A stretch of 64,000 nt of DNA from contig NZ_CP013070.1 in assembly GCF_000264945.2 (NCBI RefSeq), forward strand, positions 124,001-188,000, read 5' to 3'. Both the position numbers and the translations under genes were made by a program. This stretch comes from Sphingobium indicum B90A (GTDB lineage Bacteria; Pseudomonadota; Alphaproteobacteria; Sphingomonadales; Sphingomonadaceae). The first letter of the stretch is position 1; every line of letters starts with the position of its first letter. Positions 26,381 through 35,417 of this stretch are shown here, in pieces. The notes below the pieces were generated by a model. The model had not been told where the DNA came from, made no database searches, and saw only the letters and a list, made by a program, of their open reading frames with translations.

Positions 26381-27328
26381 CTACGCCGCCTCCAGTCCGC
26401 GGGGGAGCTTGAAGGCAATGCTTTCGCGGGCGGTTTCGACCTGTTCCTCGGCCACGCGGAATCGCTCGCCGATCCGGCCCACCACCTCGCGCACCAGCAC
26501 TTCGGGTGCGGATGCCCCGGCTGTGAGGCCCAGCGTGCCGACGCCCTCCAGCCAGGCGAAGTCGATCTCGTCAGCCCGCTGGATCAGGCGGGCCGGCGTG
26601 CCTTCGCGCTCCGCCACCTCGACCAGCCGCAGCGAATTGGAGCTGTTGGGCGCGCCGATCACATAGACGGCGTCGCATCGGGCGGCGATGGCCTTCACCG
26701 CCGCCTGCCGGTTGGAGGTGGCGTAGCAGATGTCCTCCCCCTTGGGCGCTTGGATGGCCGGGAAGCGGCGCTGGAGCGCGGCGACGATGGCGGCGGTGTC
26801 GTCGACCGACAGCGTCGTCTGCGTCAGGAAGGCGAGATTGTCGGGATCGGCAGGGGTGAAGGCCTCCGCATCCTCCACCGTTTCGATAAGGGTCATATGC
26901 CCCGGCTCGACCTGACCGAAGGTGCCGATCACCTCCGGATGGCCCCGGTGCCCGATGAAAAGGATATGGCGTCCCGCCTCCACCTGCCGTTCGGCCTGGC
27001 GGTGAACCTTGCTGACCAGCGGGCAGGTGGCGTCCAGATAGTCGAGCCCGCGCTGCTCCGCCTGGGCCGGCACCGTCTTGGGCACGCCATGGGCGGAAAA
27101 GACCACGGGCACGCCGTCGGGAACCTGGTCCAGTTCCTCCACGAAGATCGCGCCCTTCGCCTTCAGCCCGTCGACCACATATTTGTTGTGGACGATCTCA
27201 TGCCGGACATAGACCGGCGCGCCATATTTCTCGATCGCCCTTTCGACGATCACGATGGCGCGGTCGACACCGGCGCAAAAGCCGCGCGGGGCGGCGATCA
27301 GCAGCTTCATGGGCGGAAGGGCGGTCAT
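26381..27328 (-). CDS. ispH: 4-hydroxy-3-methylbut-2-enyl diphosphate reductase
   Basis: Iron-sulfur enzyme of the last step of the MEP pathway, giving IPP and DMAPP for isoprenoids, including the undecaprenyl lipid used by MraY and MurG later in this window. The cluster ligands are in [22 protein letters not shown] and [18 protein letters not shown] and HRGHPEV are further landmarks. Length 315 residues; [10 protein letters not shown] at 27310 is an alternative start. First gene of the ispH-thrB-rnhA set. Confidence 0.97.
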   Translation of the reverse strand: MTALPPMKLLIAAPRGFCAGVDRAIVIVERAIEKYGAPVYVRHEIVHNKYVVDGLKAKGAIFVEELDQVPDGVPVVFSAHGVPKTVPAQAEQRGLDYLDATCPLVSKVHRQAERQVEAGRHILFIGHRGHPEVIGTFGQVEPGHMTLIETVEDAEAFTPADPDNLAFLTQTTLSVDDTAAIVAALQRRFPAIQAPKGEDICYATSNRQAAVKAIAARCDAVYVIGAPNSSNSLRLVEVAEREGTPARLIQRADEIDFAWLEGVGTLGLTAGASAPEVLVREVVGRIGERFRVAEEQVETARESIAFKLPRGLEAA

Positions 27329-27452
27329 CCCTGCCGCTTAGGCCAATGTGGCCCTGGAGGAAAGCCGCTTCCTTGCGGCCCTGTGCAGTTTGAGTTGCGT
27401 GGTGGACGGGCTATGGATAAGAAGCCCAACGCCTGTTCCCAAGGGATTGCCT

Positions 27453-28091
27453 GTGACCTTTTCTCGATTTGCGTTGACCGGAATGATCGCCATGGCCCTT
27501 GCGGGCTGTTCCCAGCGGGGCGAAATCGATCCTACGGGCGGCATCGTGGCCGTGCGATCGGCCTGTCCCGTCGCGGCGATCCCGGCGCAGACCGGCGACA
27601 TCACCCTGTTCAATCCGGCGGGCAGCACGGATGCCCGCGCGATCGACGTGGTGGCGGAGATCACCAACCTGCGTTCCACCTGTTCGGAAGGGGACCAGCT
27701 TTACACGGAGGCGACCTTCACCGTGAACGCCCGCCGCAGCGACGCGGGCGCGGCGCGGCAGGTGACGCTGCCTTATTATTCCGCCGTGGTGCGGGGCGGC
27801 AACGCCGTCGTCGCCAAGCGCGTGGGCCAGGTGGTTCTCGACTTCCCGGCCGGGCAATATCGCGCCACCACGACCGCCAAGGCGGGTTCCTATGTGAACC
27901 GGGCCGCCGCGACGCTGCCAGCCGACATCCAGCGCAAGATCACCGAGAAGCGCAAGGCGGGGGATGCCGATGCGGCGATCGACCCCTTCGCGCAGCCGGA
28001 CGTCAAGGCGGCCTTGCAGCGAACCAGCTTCGAGCTGCTTGTGGGTTTCAACCTGACCCAGGATCAGTTCCGTTACAACGCGACCCGCTAA
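27453..28091 (+). CDS. predicted lipoprotein of unknown function
   Basis: About 212 residues from a GTG start with AAGGGA at the right spacing. The signal peptide ends with the lipobox LAGC (GMIAMALAGCSQRG), so it is probably anchored in a membrane. The remainder (DITLFNPAGSTDARAIDVVAEITNLR) is a beta-rich domain resembling extracytoplasmic immunoglobulin-like folds; no family name is certain. A further in-frame ATG is at 27483. It is divergent from ispH and followed by a family A repeat. Confidence 0.75.
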   Translation: MTFSRFALTGMIAMALAGCSQRGEIDPTGGIVAVRSACPVAAIPAQTGDITLFNPAGSTDARAIDVVAEITNLRSTCSEGDQLYTEATFTVNARRSDAGAARQVTLPYYSAVVRGGNAVVAKRVGQVVLDFPAGQYRATTTAKAGSYVNRAAATLPADIQRKITEKRKAGDADAAIDPFAQPDVKAALQRTSFELLVGFNLTQDQFRYNATR

Positions 28092-28106
28092 GCTCAGTTC
28101 ATTCCC

Positions 28107-28184
28107 CCGTTCGGGCCGAGCTTGTCGAAGCCCTTGTTTCTTGAAGAAAAAGGGCGGCCCTTCGACAGGCTCAGGGTGAACGGG
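28107..28184. repeat. palindromic repeat, family A copy 2
   Basis: Inverted repeat from CCGTTCGGGCCGAGCTTGTC to its near-complement ending TCAGGGTGAACGGG, in the gap before argS. It matches the copy at 51021-51118 most closely. Confidence 0.85.
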
Positions 28185-28206
28185 TCCTGTTAGAAAGTTC
28201 GCCCCA

Positions 28207-29934
28207 GTGTCTCTTTACAACCGCTTCACCGCCCATCTCGACGCCGTGCTCGACGCGCTGGAGGCCGACGGCACGCTGCCCGCCGGCCTCAACCGCAAGC
28301 CGGTGACGGTCGAGCCGCCGCGCGATGCCAGCCATGGCGACCTGGCCACCAACGCCGCCATGGTGCTGGCCAAGCCCGCCGGCAGCAATCCGCGCGCGCT
28401 GGCGGAGAAGATCGCCGCGGGCCTGGAGAGGCTGGACGAGGTGGAGGGCGCGTCCATCGCCGGACCCGGCTTCATCAACCTCAGGCTGACCGACGCCACC
28501 TGGCGCGCCGAACTGGCCGCCATCCATGCCGAGGCGGAGGATTATGGCCGCTCCTCGACAGGCGCGGGCGTGACGGTGAACGTCGAATATGTCTCCGCCA
28601 ACCCGACCGGACCCATGCATATGGGTCATTGCCGGGGCGCGGTGGTGGGCGACGCGCTCGCCACGCTGCTGGAGCATGTCGGGCACAAGGTGATCCGCGA
28701 ATATTATATCAACGACGCGGGCGGGCAGGTGGACGTGCTCGCCCGGTCTGCGCATGTCCGCTATCGCGAGGCATTGGGCGAGACCGTGGGAGAGATTCCC
28801 GAAGGCCTCTATCCCGGCGATTATCTGGTGCCGGTGGGGCAGGCGCTGGCCGCCGAATATGGCGACAGATATGTGGGCGCGCCGGAGAGCGAATGGCTGG
28901 TCCTCTTCCGCACAAAGGCGGTCGCCGCGATGATGGAGATGATCCGCAGCGACCTAGCGCTGCTGGGCATCCATCACGACATCTTCTCCTCCGAGGCGGA
29001 ATTGCAGGCGGCGGGAAAGCCGGAGGCGGCCGAAAAATGGCTGCGCGAGCATGACCTGGTCTATGACGGCGTGCTGGAAGCGCCCAAGGGCGAAACGCCG
29101 GAGGATTGGGAGCCGGTCGAGCTGCCGCTGTTCCGCTCGACCAGGTTCGGCGACGATCAGGACCGCCCGATCAGGAAGTCCAACGGAAGCTGGACCTATT
29201 TCGGCGCCGACATGGCCTATCATTACCAGAAGGCGCAGACGGCCGACCAGTTGATCGACATCTGGGGCGCGGACCATGGCGGCACGGTGAAGCGCATCCA
29301 GGCCGCCGTCGCCGCGCTGACGGAAGGAAAGGCGCGGTTCGACGTCAAGCTGATCCAGATGGTCCGCCTGCTGCGCGACGGCGAGCCGGTGAAGATGTCC
29401 AAGCGCGCGGGCAATTTCGTGACTTTGGCCGATGTGGTGCGCGAAGTGGGCAAGGATGTGGTCCGCTTCACCATGCTGACGCGCAAGGCCGACGCGCAGA
29501 TGGACTTCGACTTCGCCAAGGTGGTGGAGGCGTCGAAGGACAATCCCGTCTTCTATGTGCAATATGCCCATGCGCGGATTAGCTCGCTCGGACGGCGGGC
29601 GGAGGAGGCGGGGATCGCCCTGCCGGCGCCCGACCTGTCCCGCCTTGGGACGGAGGAATTGGGGCTGGTGAAGCTGGCCGCGCAGTTCCCCCGCGTGGTG
29701 GAGGGGGCTGCCCTGGCCCGCGAACCGCATCGTATTGCCTTTTATCTCAACGACTTGGCTTCGGCCTTCCATGGCTGGTGGAATCTGGGCAATGACAACC
29801 CGCGGGCGCGGGTCATACTGACGGACGATCCGGCCACCACCTCTGCGCGGCTTTTCTTGAGCCGTGGAATCGGGCAGATCATCCGCAACGGGTTGGCGCT
29901 GATGGGCGTTGCGGCCCTGACAGAGATGCAATGA
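28207..29934 (+). CDS. argS: arginyl-tRNA synthetase
   Basis: Class I synthetase charging tRNA-Arg. The HIGH-type motif HMGH is at residues 138-141 and KMSKR at 396-400; an N-terminal Arg-tRNA-binding domain and a C-terminal DALR anticodon-binding domain flank the Rossmann core. Length 575 residues, normal. GTG start. It leads the argS-SPOR-nagZ-scpA-scpB-tatABC run, a conserved order in alphaproteobacteria. Confidence 0.97.
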   Translation: MSLYNRFTAHLDAVLDALEADGTLPAGLNRKPVTVEPPRDASHGDLATNAAMVLAKPAGSNPRALAEKIAAGLERLDEVEGASIAGPGFINLRLTDATWRAELAAIHAEAEDYGRSSTGAGVTVNVEYVSANPTGPMHMGHCRGAVVGDALATLLEHVGHKVIREYYINDAGGQVDVLARSAHVRYREALGETVGEIPEGLYPGDYLVPVGQALAAEYGDRYVGAPESEWLVLFRTKAVAAMMEMIRSDLALLGIHHDIFSSEAELQAAGKPEAAEKWLREHDLVYDGVLEAPKGETPEDWEPVELPLFRSTRFGDDQDRPIRKSNGSWTYFGADMAYHYQKAQTADQLIDIWGADHGGTVKRIQAAVAALTEGKARFDVKLIQMVRLLRDGEPVKMSKRAGNFVTLADVVREVGKDVVRFTMLTRKADAQMDFDFAKVVEASKDNPVFYVQYAHARISSLGRRAEEAGIALPAPDLSRLGTEELGLVKLAAQFPRVVEGAALAREPHRIAFYLNDLASAFHGWWNLGNDNPRARVILTDDPATTSARLFLSRGIGQIIRNGLALMGVAALTEMQ

Positions 29935-29953
29935 CCGGCGGAGTTTGATCGAG

Positions 29954-30670
29954 ATGGGCGATTATGCGCGGGGAAGGCTGGACCTGGACGACGAGGAACG
30001 TCTGCCCTGGCTGGAACCCGCCATCGAGGATGAGGAGGAGCCGGGGTTGTCGCCGTTGCGGCTGCTGGGCTTCATCCTCTTTGGCCTGGTGCTGATCGGG
30101 GCGGTTGTCGCCGGGGTCTGGCTGATCCAGAACCGGACGGGCGGCGCCGGGGGCGAGGGCAAGCTGATCGCCGCGCCTGCCGGCGACTATAAGATTCCGG
30201 CCCAGGAAGCCGACGCCAGGAAGTTCGATGGCGAGGGCGACGCCAGCTATGCCGCGAGCGAGGGCGTGGCGCGCGACGGGCGAATCGATCCGACCCGCGT
30301 ACCGGAGGCGCCGATCACGCCGACCGGGACGGCGGACAATGCGCGCCCCGCCGTAAAGGGCAAGCCGTCGCAGAGCGTCACGGCGCGAGTGGCGGACGAG
30401 ACCAGCGCCAGGCCGGCGACGGCGGCTGCGCGGCCTGCGGGCGGCGGCATGATCCAGCTCGGCGCCTATGGCAACCAGGCTTTCGCCAAGGATGCGTGGA
30501 AGCGGCTGTCCAAGCGCTTCACCTATCTGGAGCCTTTGCCGATGTCGATCGAGCAGGCCGAGGTGGGCGGCAGCACCGTCTATCGCCTGCGCGCCGCGGC
30601 CGGCGGGCAGGCCAGCACGCTATGCGGCAAGCTCAAGGTCGCGGGCGAAAGCTGCATGGTGGTGAATTAG
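29954..30670 (+). CDS. SPOR domain-containing membrane protein
   Basis: Bitopic inner-membrane protein: cytoplasmic N-terminal acidic region (LDLDDEERLPWLEPAIEDEEE-like), one membrane helix (LLGFILFGLVLIGAVVAGVWLI), a long low-complexity periplasmic linker and a C-terminal SPOR domain (GMIQLGAYGNQAFAKDAWKRL...TVYRLRAAA) that binds denuded peptidoglycan at the septum. The frame opens with TTG at 29945; ATG 29954 is preferred. Its place between argS and nagZ is conserved in alphaproteobacteria. Confidence 0.9.
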   Translation: MGDYARGRLDLDDEERLPWLEPAIEDEEEPGLSPLRLLGFILFGLVLIGAVVAGVWLIQNRTGGAGGEGKLIAAPAGDYKIPAQEADARKFDGEGDASYAASEGVARDGRIDPTRVPEAPITPTGTADNARPAVKGKPSQSVTARVADETSARPATAAARPAGGGMIQLGAYGNQAFAKDAWKRLSKRFTYLEPLPMSIEQAEVGGSTVYRLRAAAGGQASTLCGKLKVAGESCMVVN

Positions 30671-30701
30671 GGGGAAGGGATTTGGCCTGAGATGGCCAAT
30701 T

Positions 30702-30834
30702 GCGGTCATTAGTTTCCCGTCACCCCGGACTTGATCCGGGGTCCCGCTGCCTTGGGCTGGGCGCGGACCTAGAAGGAAAGCGGGACCCCGGGTCAAGCCC
30801 GGGGTGACGAAATGGGGAACGTCCGCTCTCCACC
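30702..30834. repeat. palindromic repeat, family B copy 2
   Basis: Opposite-orientation copy of the 13263-13415 element. Arms 30719-30748 and 30779-30808 pair over 30 bp, two of which are no longer complementary (one G-T pair, one A-C mismatch). The outer flanks also match copy 1. It fills most of the 257-nt gap before nagZ; nothing else is seen there. Confidence 0.9.
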
Positions 30835-30927
30835 CCTTTGCGTCCCTTGGCCAAAATCCCGCAAATCCCGTCAATGCCGGAATAACCCCTTCGACAGGGC
30901 CTCTTTCAGCCGCTACCATCGCCCCGC

Positions 30928-31941
30928 ATGAAACCCGTTATCTTCGGCCTTTCCGGCGAGACCCTGACTTCCGACGAACGCGCCTTCTTCGCGGACGCCG
31001 ATCCGGCGGGTTACATCCTCTTCCGGCGCAATATCGTGGATCGGGCGCAGCTTCGCGCCCTGACCGACGATCTGCGCGCCTTGCATGGCCGCGACGATCT
31101 GCTCATCATGATCGACCAGGAAGGCGGCCGGGTGGCGCGGATGCAGGCGCCGGTCTGGCCCAGCTTTCCCCCCGGCGCGGCGTTCGACCGGCTCTATGGA
31201 ATCGCCCCGTCCAGCGCCATCGCGGCCGCCCGCGCCAATGCGCGGGCCATTGCCGCGACATTGGCGGAAGTCGGCATCACCGTGGACGCGCTTCCGCTGC
31301 TGGACGTGCGGCAGGAAGGGGCGAGCGACATCATGGGAGACCGGACGCTGGGCGCGGAGCCGATGCGGGTCGCGGCCTTGGGGCGTGCCGTGATCGAAGG
31401 GCTGGCCGACGGCGGCGTGGTCGGCATCGTCAAGCATATGCCGGGCCATGGCCGGGCGATGGTCGACAGCCATCATGAACTGCCCATCGTCACCGCCGAC
31501 GAGGATGCGCTGGCGATCGACCTCGCGCCGTTCCAGGCGTTGAAGGACGCGCCCATGGGGATGACCGCGCATGTCGTCTATACCGCCTGGGATCCCGACC
31601 TGCCGGCCAGCCTATCCCCTTCCGTGATCGAGACGATCATTCGCGGGCGGATCGGTTTCGACGGGCTGCTGATGTCCGACGACCTCGACATGAAGGCGCT
31701 CAAGGGCAGCATCCCCGAACTGGCGGCGGCGACGGTCGCGGCGGGTTGCGACCTGGCGCTCAACTGCTGGGGACGGATGGATGACATGGCCGGCATTGCC
31801 GGCCTTCTGCCGGACATCGGGGCGGCGGCGAAGGCACGGCTGGACCGGGCGATGGCGTCGAGACGCGCCCTGCCGGACGGCCCACCGCTGGAGGAACTGA
31901 TCGCCACCCGCGACGCCCTGCTGGCGATGGCGCCGGCATGA
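30928..31941 (+). CDS. nagZ: beta-N-acetylhexosaminidase
   Basis: Cytoplasmic GH3 glycosidase that removes GlcNAc from anhydromuropeptides during peptidoglycan recycling. GH3 landmarks: LIMIDQEGGRVARMQ, IVKHMPGHGRAMVDSHHELP (the flexible His/Asp dyad loop) and GLLMSDDLDMKAL with the catalytic Asp. Length 337 residues. The product influences AmpR-type beta-lactam sensing in other bacteria. Confidence 0.96.
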   Translation: MKPVIFGLSGETLTSDERAFFADADPAGYILFRRNIVDRAQLRALTDDLRALHGRDDLLIMIDQEGGRVARMQAPVWPSFPPGAAFDRLYGIAPSSAIAAARANARAIAATLAEVGITVDALPLLDVRQEGASDIMGDRTLGAEPMRVAALGRAVIEGLADGGVVGIVKHMPGHGRAMVDSHHELPIVTADEDALAIDLAPFQALKDAPMGMTAHVVYTAWDPDLPASLSPSVIETIIRGRIGFDGLLMSDDLDMKALKGSIPELAAATVAAGCDLALNCWGRMDDMAGIAGLLPDIGAAAKARLDRAMASRRALPDGPPLEELIATRDALLAMAPA

Positions 31942-31978
31942 GGGGGCGCGCCGATTGCCGGAAGGCGCCGCTTTAGCG

Positions 31979-32761
31979 ATGGAGGACTTCTTCACTCCTC
32001 CCGCGGCATCCCGGCCCGACATGCTGACCGTCAGCTTCGAAAGCTGGGAGGGGCCGCTCGACCTGTTGCTGGCGCTGGCGCGGACGCAGAAGGTCGACCT
32101 GCGCGAAATCTCCATCCTTGCGCTGGTCGAACAATATCTCGCCTATATCGAGGGCGCGCGGAAGCTGAAGCTGGAACTGGCGGCCGACTATCTGGTGATG
32201 GCGGCGTGGCTGGCCTATCTCAAATCCTCGCTGCTGCTGCCCAGGGAGGCGCAGCCCGAACCCAGCCCGGAGGAACTGGCGCTGCGGCTGCAATTGCGGC
32301 TCCAGCGGCTTCAGGCGATGCGGGAGGCGGGCGCCCGGCTGATGGCGCGCGACCGCATCGGCCGCGACGTGTTCGTCCGCGAAAAGCCCGAGGGGTTGCG
32401 GCTCGTCCGCAAGGCGAAATGGGCGGCCGGCCTGTTCGACCTCATCCAGTCCTATGGCCAGGTCCGCGCGCGGACTCAGCCGGTGGTGCACATGGTCGCG
32501 GTGCGGCCGGTCATGACCCTGGACGAGGCGATCCAGCGCGTCGGCGCGCTGGTGGGGGCGGCGATCGATTGGACCGCGCTTGAAGCCTTCCTGCCGAGCG
32601 GGCAGGATGGGCCGATGGCACGGTCGGCGCTGGCCAGCAGTTTCGTCGCCGCGCTGGAACTGGCGCGGCAGGGACGGCTGGAAATCCAGCAGGACGGGAT
32701 TTTCGAACCCATATTCCTGCGCGCCGCCGTGCCCGAAACGACTGCGGGGCGCCTATTGTGA
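31979..32761 (+). CDS. scpA: segregation and condensation protein A
   Basis: Kleisin subunit of the SMC condensin complex. The N-terminal FESWEGPLDLLLALARTQKVDLREISI that contacts the SMC neck, the middle helical part YLVMAAWLAYLKSSLLLP and a C-terminal winged helix are recognisable. Start chosen as ATG 31979; TTG 31955 and a later ATG (MLTVSFESWEG) are alternatives. Overlaps scpB by 4 nt. Confidence 0.94.
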   Translation: MEDFFTPPAASRPDMLTVSFESWEGPLDLLLALARTQKVDLREISILALVEQYLAYIEGARKLKLELAADYLVMAAWLAYLKSSLLLPREAQPEPSPEELALRLQLRLQRLQAMREAGARLMARDRIGRDVFVREKPEGLRLVRKAKWAAGLFDLIQSYGQVRARTQPVVHMVAVRPVMTLDEAIQRVGALVGAAIDWTALEAFLPSGQDGPMARSALASSFVAALELARQGRLEIQQDGIFEPIFLRAAVPETTAGRLL

Positions 32762-33351
32762 TCGAGGAACAGGATGATTTCCTTCGCGCGGTGGAGGCGG
32801 TGCTGTTCGTGTCGGAACAGCCGCTGACGCCGGGCGAATTGAAGCTCCACGTGGGGGAGGCGGGCGACCTGGCTGCCGCGCTTGCGGCATTGAGCGCCCA
32901 TTATGCGGGGCGCGGCGTCAATCTGGTCGAGCGGGGCGGGCGCTGGCATTTCCAGACGGCGGGCGACCTTTCCCATATCCTTCGCCGGGAAAAGGACGAG
33001 ACGCGCAAGCTGTCCCGCGCCGCCATGGAGACGCTGGCGATCATTGCCTATCACGAACCCGTCAGCCGCGCGGAGATAGAGGCCATTCGCGGCGTCCAGG
33101 TGGCGAAAGGCACGCTGGACGTGCTGATGGAGGCGGGCTGGATCAGGCCCGCCGGGCGCCGGGAGGTGCCGGGAAGGCCGCTGATCTACGCCACCACGGT
33201 GGAATTTCTGTCCCATTTCGGCCTTGGCAGCCGCCGCGACCTGCCGGGTATCGACGATCTGCGGGCTGCCGGCCTGCTCGATCCGGTCGATTTGGCGCTT
33301 GAGGGTCTGGGAGCCCAATCCGTTGTGGAAAATGACGAGGAAGACGCCTAG
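32758..33351 (+). CDS. scpB: segregation and condensation protein B
   Basis: Winged-helix (kite) subunit that binds ScpA and assists chromosome compaction. Motifs [39 protein letters not shown] and [20 protein letters not shown] are standard. GTG start overlapping the scpA stop (GTGA). 197 residues. tatA starts 29 nt downstream. Confidence 0.95.
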   Translation: MIEEQDDFLRAVEAVLFVSEQPLTPGELKLHVGEAGDLAAALAALSAHYAGRGVNLVERGGRWHFQTAGDLSHILRREKDETRKLSRAAMETLAIIAYHEPVSRAEIEAIRGVQVAKGTLDVLMEAGWIRPAGRREVPGRPLIYATTVEFLSHFGLGSRRDLPGIDDLRAAGLLDPVDLALEGLGAQSVVENDEEDA

Positions 33352-33380
33352 ATAAGGCTGAGTTTCAGGAGAAAGTTAAA

Positions 33381-33611
33381 ATGGGTTCCTTTTCGCTGAT
33401 GCACTGGGTCATCGTTCTCCTGGTGGTCATGCTGCTGTTCGGCGGCGGCCGCATTTCCGGGCTGATGGGTGACGTAGCCAAGGGCATCAAGAGCTTCAAG
33501 AAGGGCATGGAGGACGACGACGTTCCCACCAAGCCCGCCACGCGCATAGAGGGCCATCGCGTGCCCGAACAGGACGCGCCCACCGCGACGGAAGAAAAGA
33601 CCAAGGCCTGA
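33381..33611 (+). CDS. tatA: twin-arginine translocase subunit TatA
   Basis: 76-residue Tat pore subunit: one membrane helix ([15 protein letters not shown]), the conserved hinge with Phe-Gly, an amphipathic helix ([21 protein letters not shown]) and an acidic tail. It pairs with tatB and tatC downstream to export folded proteins. Confidence 0.96.
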   Translation: MGSFSLMHWVIVLLVVMLLFGGGRISGLMGDVAKGIKSFKKGMEDDDVPTKPATRIEGHRVPEQDAPTATEEKTKA

Positions 33612-33640
33612 TTTTCCTTCGGCCGGGGCGGTAGGCACGC

Positions 33641-34075
33641 ATGTTTGGCATCGATTCGTCTGAACTTCTGGTGATCGTCATCATCGCGGTGATCGTCATC
33701 GGCCCGAAGGATTTGCCCCGCGCGCTCTACAAGATCGGGCAGATCGTGGGCAAGGCGCAGGGCATGGCGCGCCATTTCCGCACCGGCATCGACGCGATGG
33801 TGCGCGAGGTCGAGCTGGAGGAGCTGGAGAAGAAATGGGCCGCGCAGAACAAGCGGATCATGGAGGAGCATCCCCCGGAAACCGCCGCGGCTGAAAGCGT
33901 CGGCGAAGCCGTCGCATTGCCTGCCCCCGCCGCCGGGTCGGCAGCCGGGGAGGCGCCCTTCCTCGCGGAACCGGAGCCGGCAGGCGAGGAGCCGCCCCCT
34001 ATCGCTCGGCCCGCCGCGGAAGGGCCGCCCTATGTCGCGCAGGAACCCGCGCGGAAGGGCGGCGCTGCGGCATGA
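33641..34075 (+). CDS. tatB: twin-arginine translocase subunit TatB
   Basis: Receptor-complex subunit. Landmarks are [27 protein letters not shown] with Glu8 and the GPKDLP motif, then an amphipathic helix and a long Pro/Ala/Glu-rich tail. 144 residues. Overlaps tatC by 4 nt (ATGA). Confidence 0.95.
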   Translation: MFGIDSSELLVIVIIAVIVIGPKDLPRALYKIGQIVGKAQGMARHFRTGIDAMVREVELEELEKKWAAQNKRIMEEHPPETAAAESVGEAVALPAPAAGSAAGEAPFLAEPEPAGEEPPPIARPAAEGPPYVAQEPARKGGAAA

Positions 34076-34857
34076 AGGACATCGACGACAGCAAGGCGCC
34101 TTTGCTCGACCATCTGATCGAGTTGCGCGGACGGCTGCTCAAATGCGTCTATGCGCTGTTCATCACGGGCGCGATCTGCTTCTATTTTTCCGAACAGTTG
34201 TTCGCGATCCTGGTCCATCCGCTCAAGGAAGCCTTTGGCGATGCCGGCGGGCGGCTGGTCTACACCAAGCTCTATGAAGCCTTTTTCGTTCAGGTGAAGA
34301 TTGCGGTCTTCGGCGCTTTCTGCCTGTCCTTCCCGATCATCGCGAACCAGCTATGGGCCTTTGTCGCGCCGGGGCTTTACGCGAAGGAAAAGAAGGCGCT
34401 GCTGCCCTTCCTGATCGCCACGCCCTTCCTCTTCGCCATGGGCGCGTCGCTCGCCTATTTCGTGGTGATGCCGACGGCCTTCCACTTCTTCCTGGAATTC
34501 CAGGGGAACAGCAGCGGATTGCAGGTGGAGGCGCTGCCGAGCGCGGACAGCTATCTGGGGCTGGTGATGCAGTTCATCCTGGCCTTCGGCATCAGTTTCC
34601 TGATGCCGGTGCTGCTGATGCTGCTCAATCGCGCGGGTTTCGTGAGCCGGGCGCAGCTGATCGGCCTGCGCCGCTACATGATCGTGGCCGCCTTCGTGCT
34701 GGCGGCGGTGCTGACGCCGCCGGATGTTGTGTCGCAGCTCATGCTCGCGATCCCGCTGCTCGCGCTTTATGAAATCACCATCGTCGCCATCTGGTTCACC
34801 GACCGGAAGCAGTCGAAGGATCTGGCCACCAGCGAAGCGGCGGACGCCGCGGGGTGA
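34072..34857 (+). CDS. tatC: twin-arginine translocase subunit TatC
   Basis: Six-helix membrane protein that recognises the twin-arginine signal peptide. The N-terminal [14 protein letters not shown] and the segments [20 protein letters not shown] and [14 protein letters not shown] match the family. 261 residues. Last gene of the argS-to-tatC run, followed at once by a hairpin terminator. Confidence 0.97.
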   Translation: MKDIDDSKAPLLDHLIELRGRLLKCVYALFITGAICFYFSEQLFAILVHPLKEAFGDAGGRLVYTKLYEAFFVQVKIAVFGAFCLSFPIIANQLWAFVAPGLYAKEKKALLPFLIATPFLFAMGASLAYFVVMPTAFHFFLEFQGNSSGLQVEALPSADSYLGLVMQFILAFGISFLMPVLLMLLNRAGFVSRAQLIGLRRYMIVAAFVLAAVLTPPDVVSQLMLAIPLLALYEITIVAIWFTDRKQSKDLATSEAADAAG

Positions 34858-34860
34858 AGA

Positions 34861-34888
34861 AAAAGGCTCGCCGGGAAGCGAGCCTTTT
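34861..34888. terminator. bidirectional terminator between tatC and the entericidin gene
   Basis: AAAGGCTCGC / GCGAGCCTTT with loop CGGGAA, flanked by an A tract on one side and a T tract on the other, so it can end tatC (plus strand) and the entericidin gene (minus strand). Confidence 0.9.
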
Positions 34889-34897
34889 CCATTGGGA

Positions 34898-35026
34898 TCA
34901 GTCGGCGGCGTTCTCGACCGCCTGGCCGGCGCTCTGCACGTCCTTGCCCGCGCCCTCGACCGTGTTGCAGGCCGCGACCATCAGCGAACCTGTCAGCAGA
35001 AGGGCGGCTAATATCTTCCTGGTCAT
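34898..35026 (-). CDS. entericidin A/B family lipoprotein
   Basis: 42-residue lipoprotein, too short for most gene-finding cut-offs. The signal peptide MTRKILAALLLTGSLMVAAC carries the lipobox VAAC at Cys20, and the mature part is the EcnAB signature NTVEGAGKDVQSAGQAVENAAD. AAGGAG lies 6 nt before ATG 35026 (a second ATG sits at 35029). Enterobacterial entericidins act as a toxin/antidote pair; alphaproteobacterial single copies have no settled role. It is a monocistronic gene between two terminators. Confidence 0.88.
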   Translation of the reverse strand: MTRKILAALLLTGSLMVAACNTVEGAGKDVQSAGQAVENAAD

Positions 35027-35180
35027 CATCGTCTCCTTTTTTCAGAGCCTGTGTCCCGCATCCCTTGGCGGGATGCCTCAACCGAACCTCATGCCGGCGA
35101 CCAGGGAACAACCCGCCGCCTGGAAAAGCGTTCCTAGAGCGAAAATATCCTGGATTTCCGTGGGATAGCCCAAAAAATTC

Positions 35181-35234
35181 TGAGCCCGGAACGCGTCGGG
35201 GGGGGGGAGATGCGTTCCGGGCTCATGTTTTTTT
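35181..35234. terminator. strong bidirectional terminator with a G10 loop
   Basis: A perfect 14-bp stem TGAGCCCGGAACGC / GCGTTCCGGGCTCA, bounded by AAAAAA on the left and eight T on the right. The 17-nt loop contains ten consecutive G (35198-35207). On the minus strand it would end transcripts from the SleB-like gene. Confidence 0.85.
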
Positions 35235-35270
35235 GGATAGCAAGAGCGGGGGGCAAAAGATTTGCTATCC
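35235..35270. repeat. second hairpin with a G-rich loop
   Basis: GGATAGCAA (35235-35243) and TTGCTATCC (35262-35270) pair around a loop containing six G, immediately next to the G10 hairpin. The rest of the 391-nt gap 35027-35417 is unusually A/T-rich and has no open frame I can support. Confidence 0.65.
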
Positions 35271-35417
35271 GCAGTGCAGAACTGCCGAAGGAAGGATTAG
35301 GTTCCCCATGCCCGAAAAAATGATCAGAAATATATTTTGTTCATTTTCAATGGGTTGAATGATTTACGAGGCGGAAACCGTAAAATATTCGGCATTTTCC
35401 CGAAAAAAAACGGCTCG

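Noticed and set aside
35198..35207. G10 tract as a phase-variation switch
   Set aside because: It is in a terminator loop between genes, not in a coding sequence or between promoter elements, so a switching role has no direct support.
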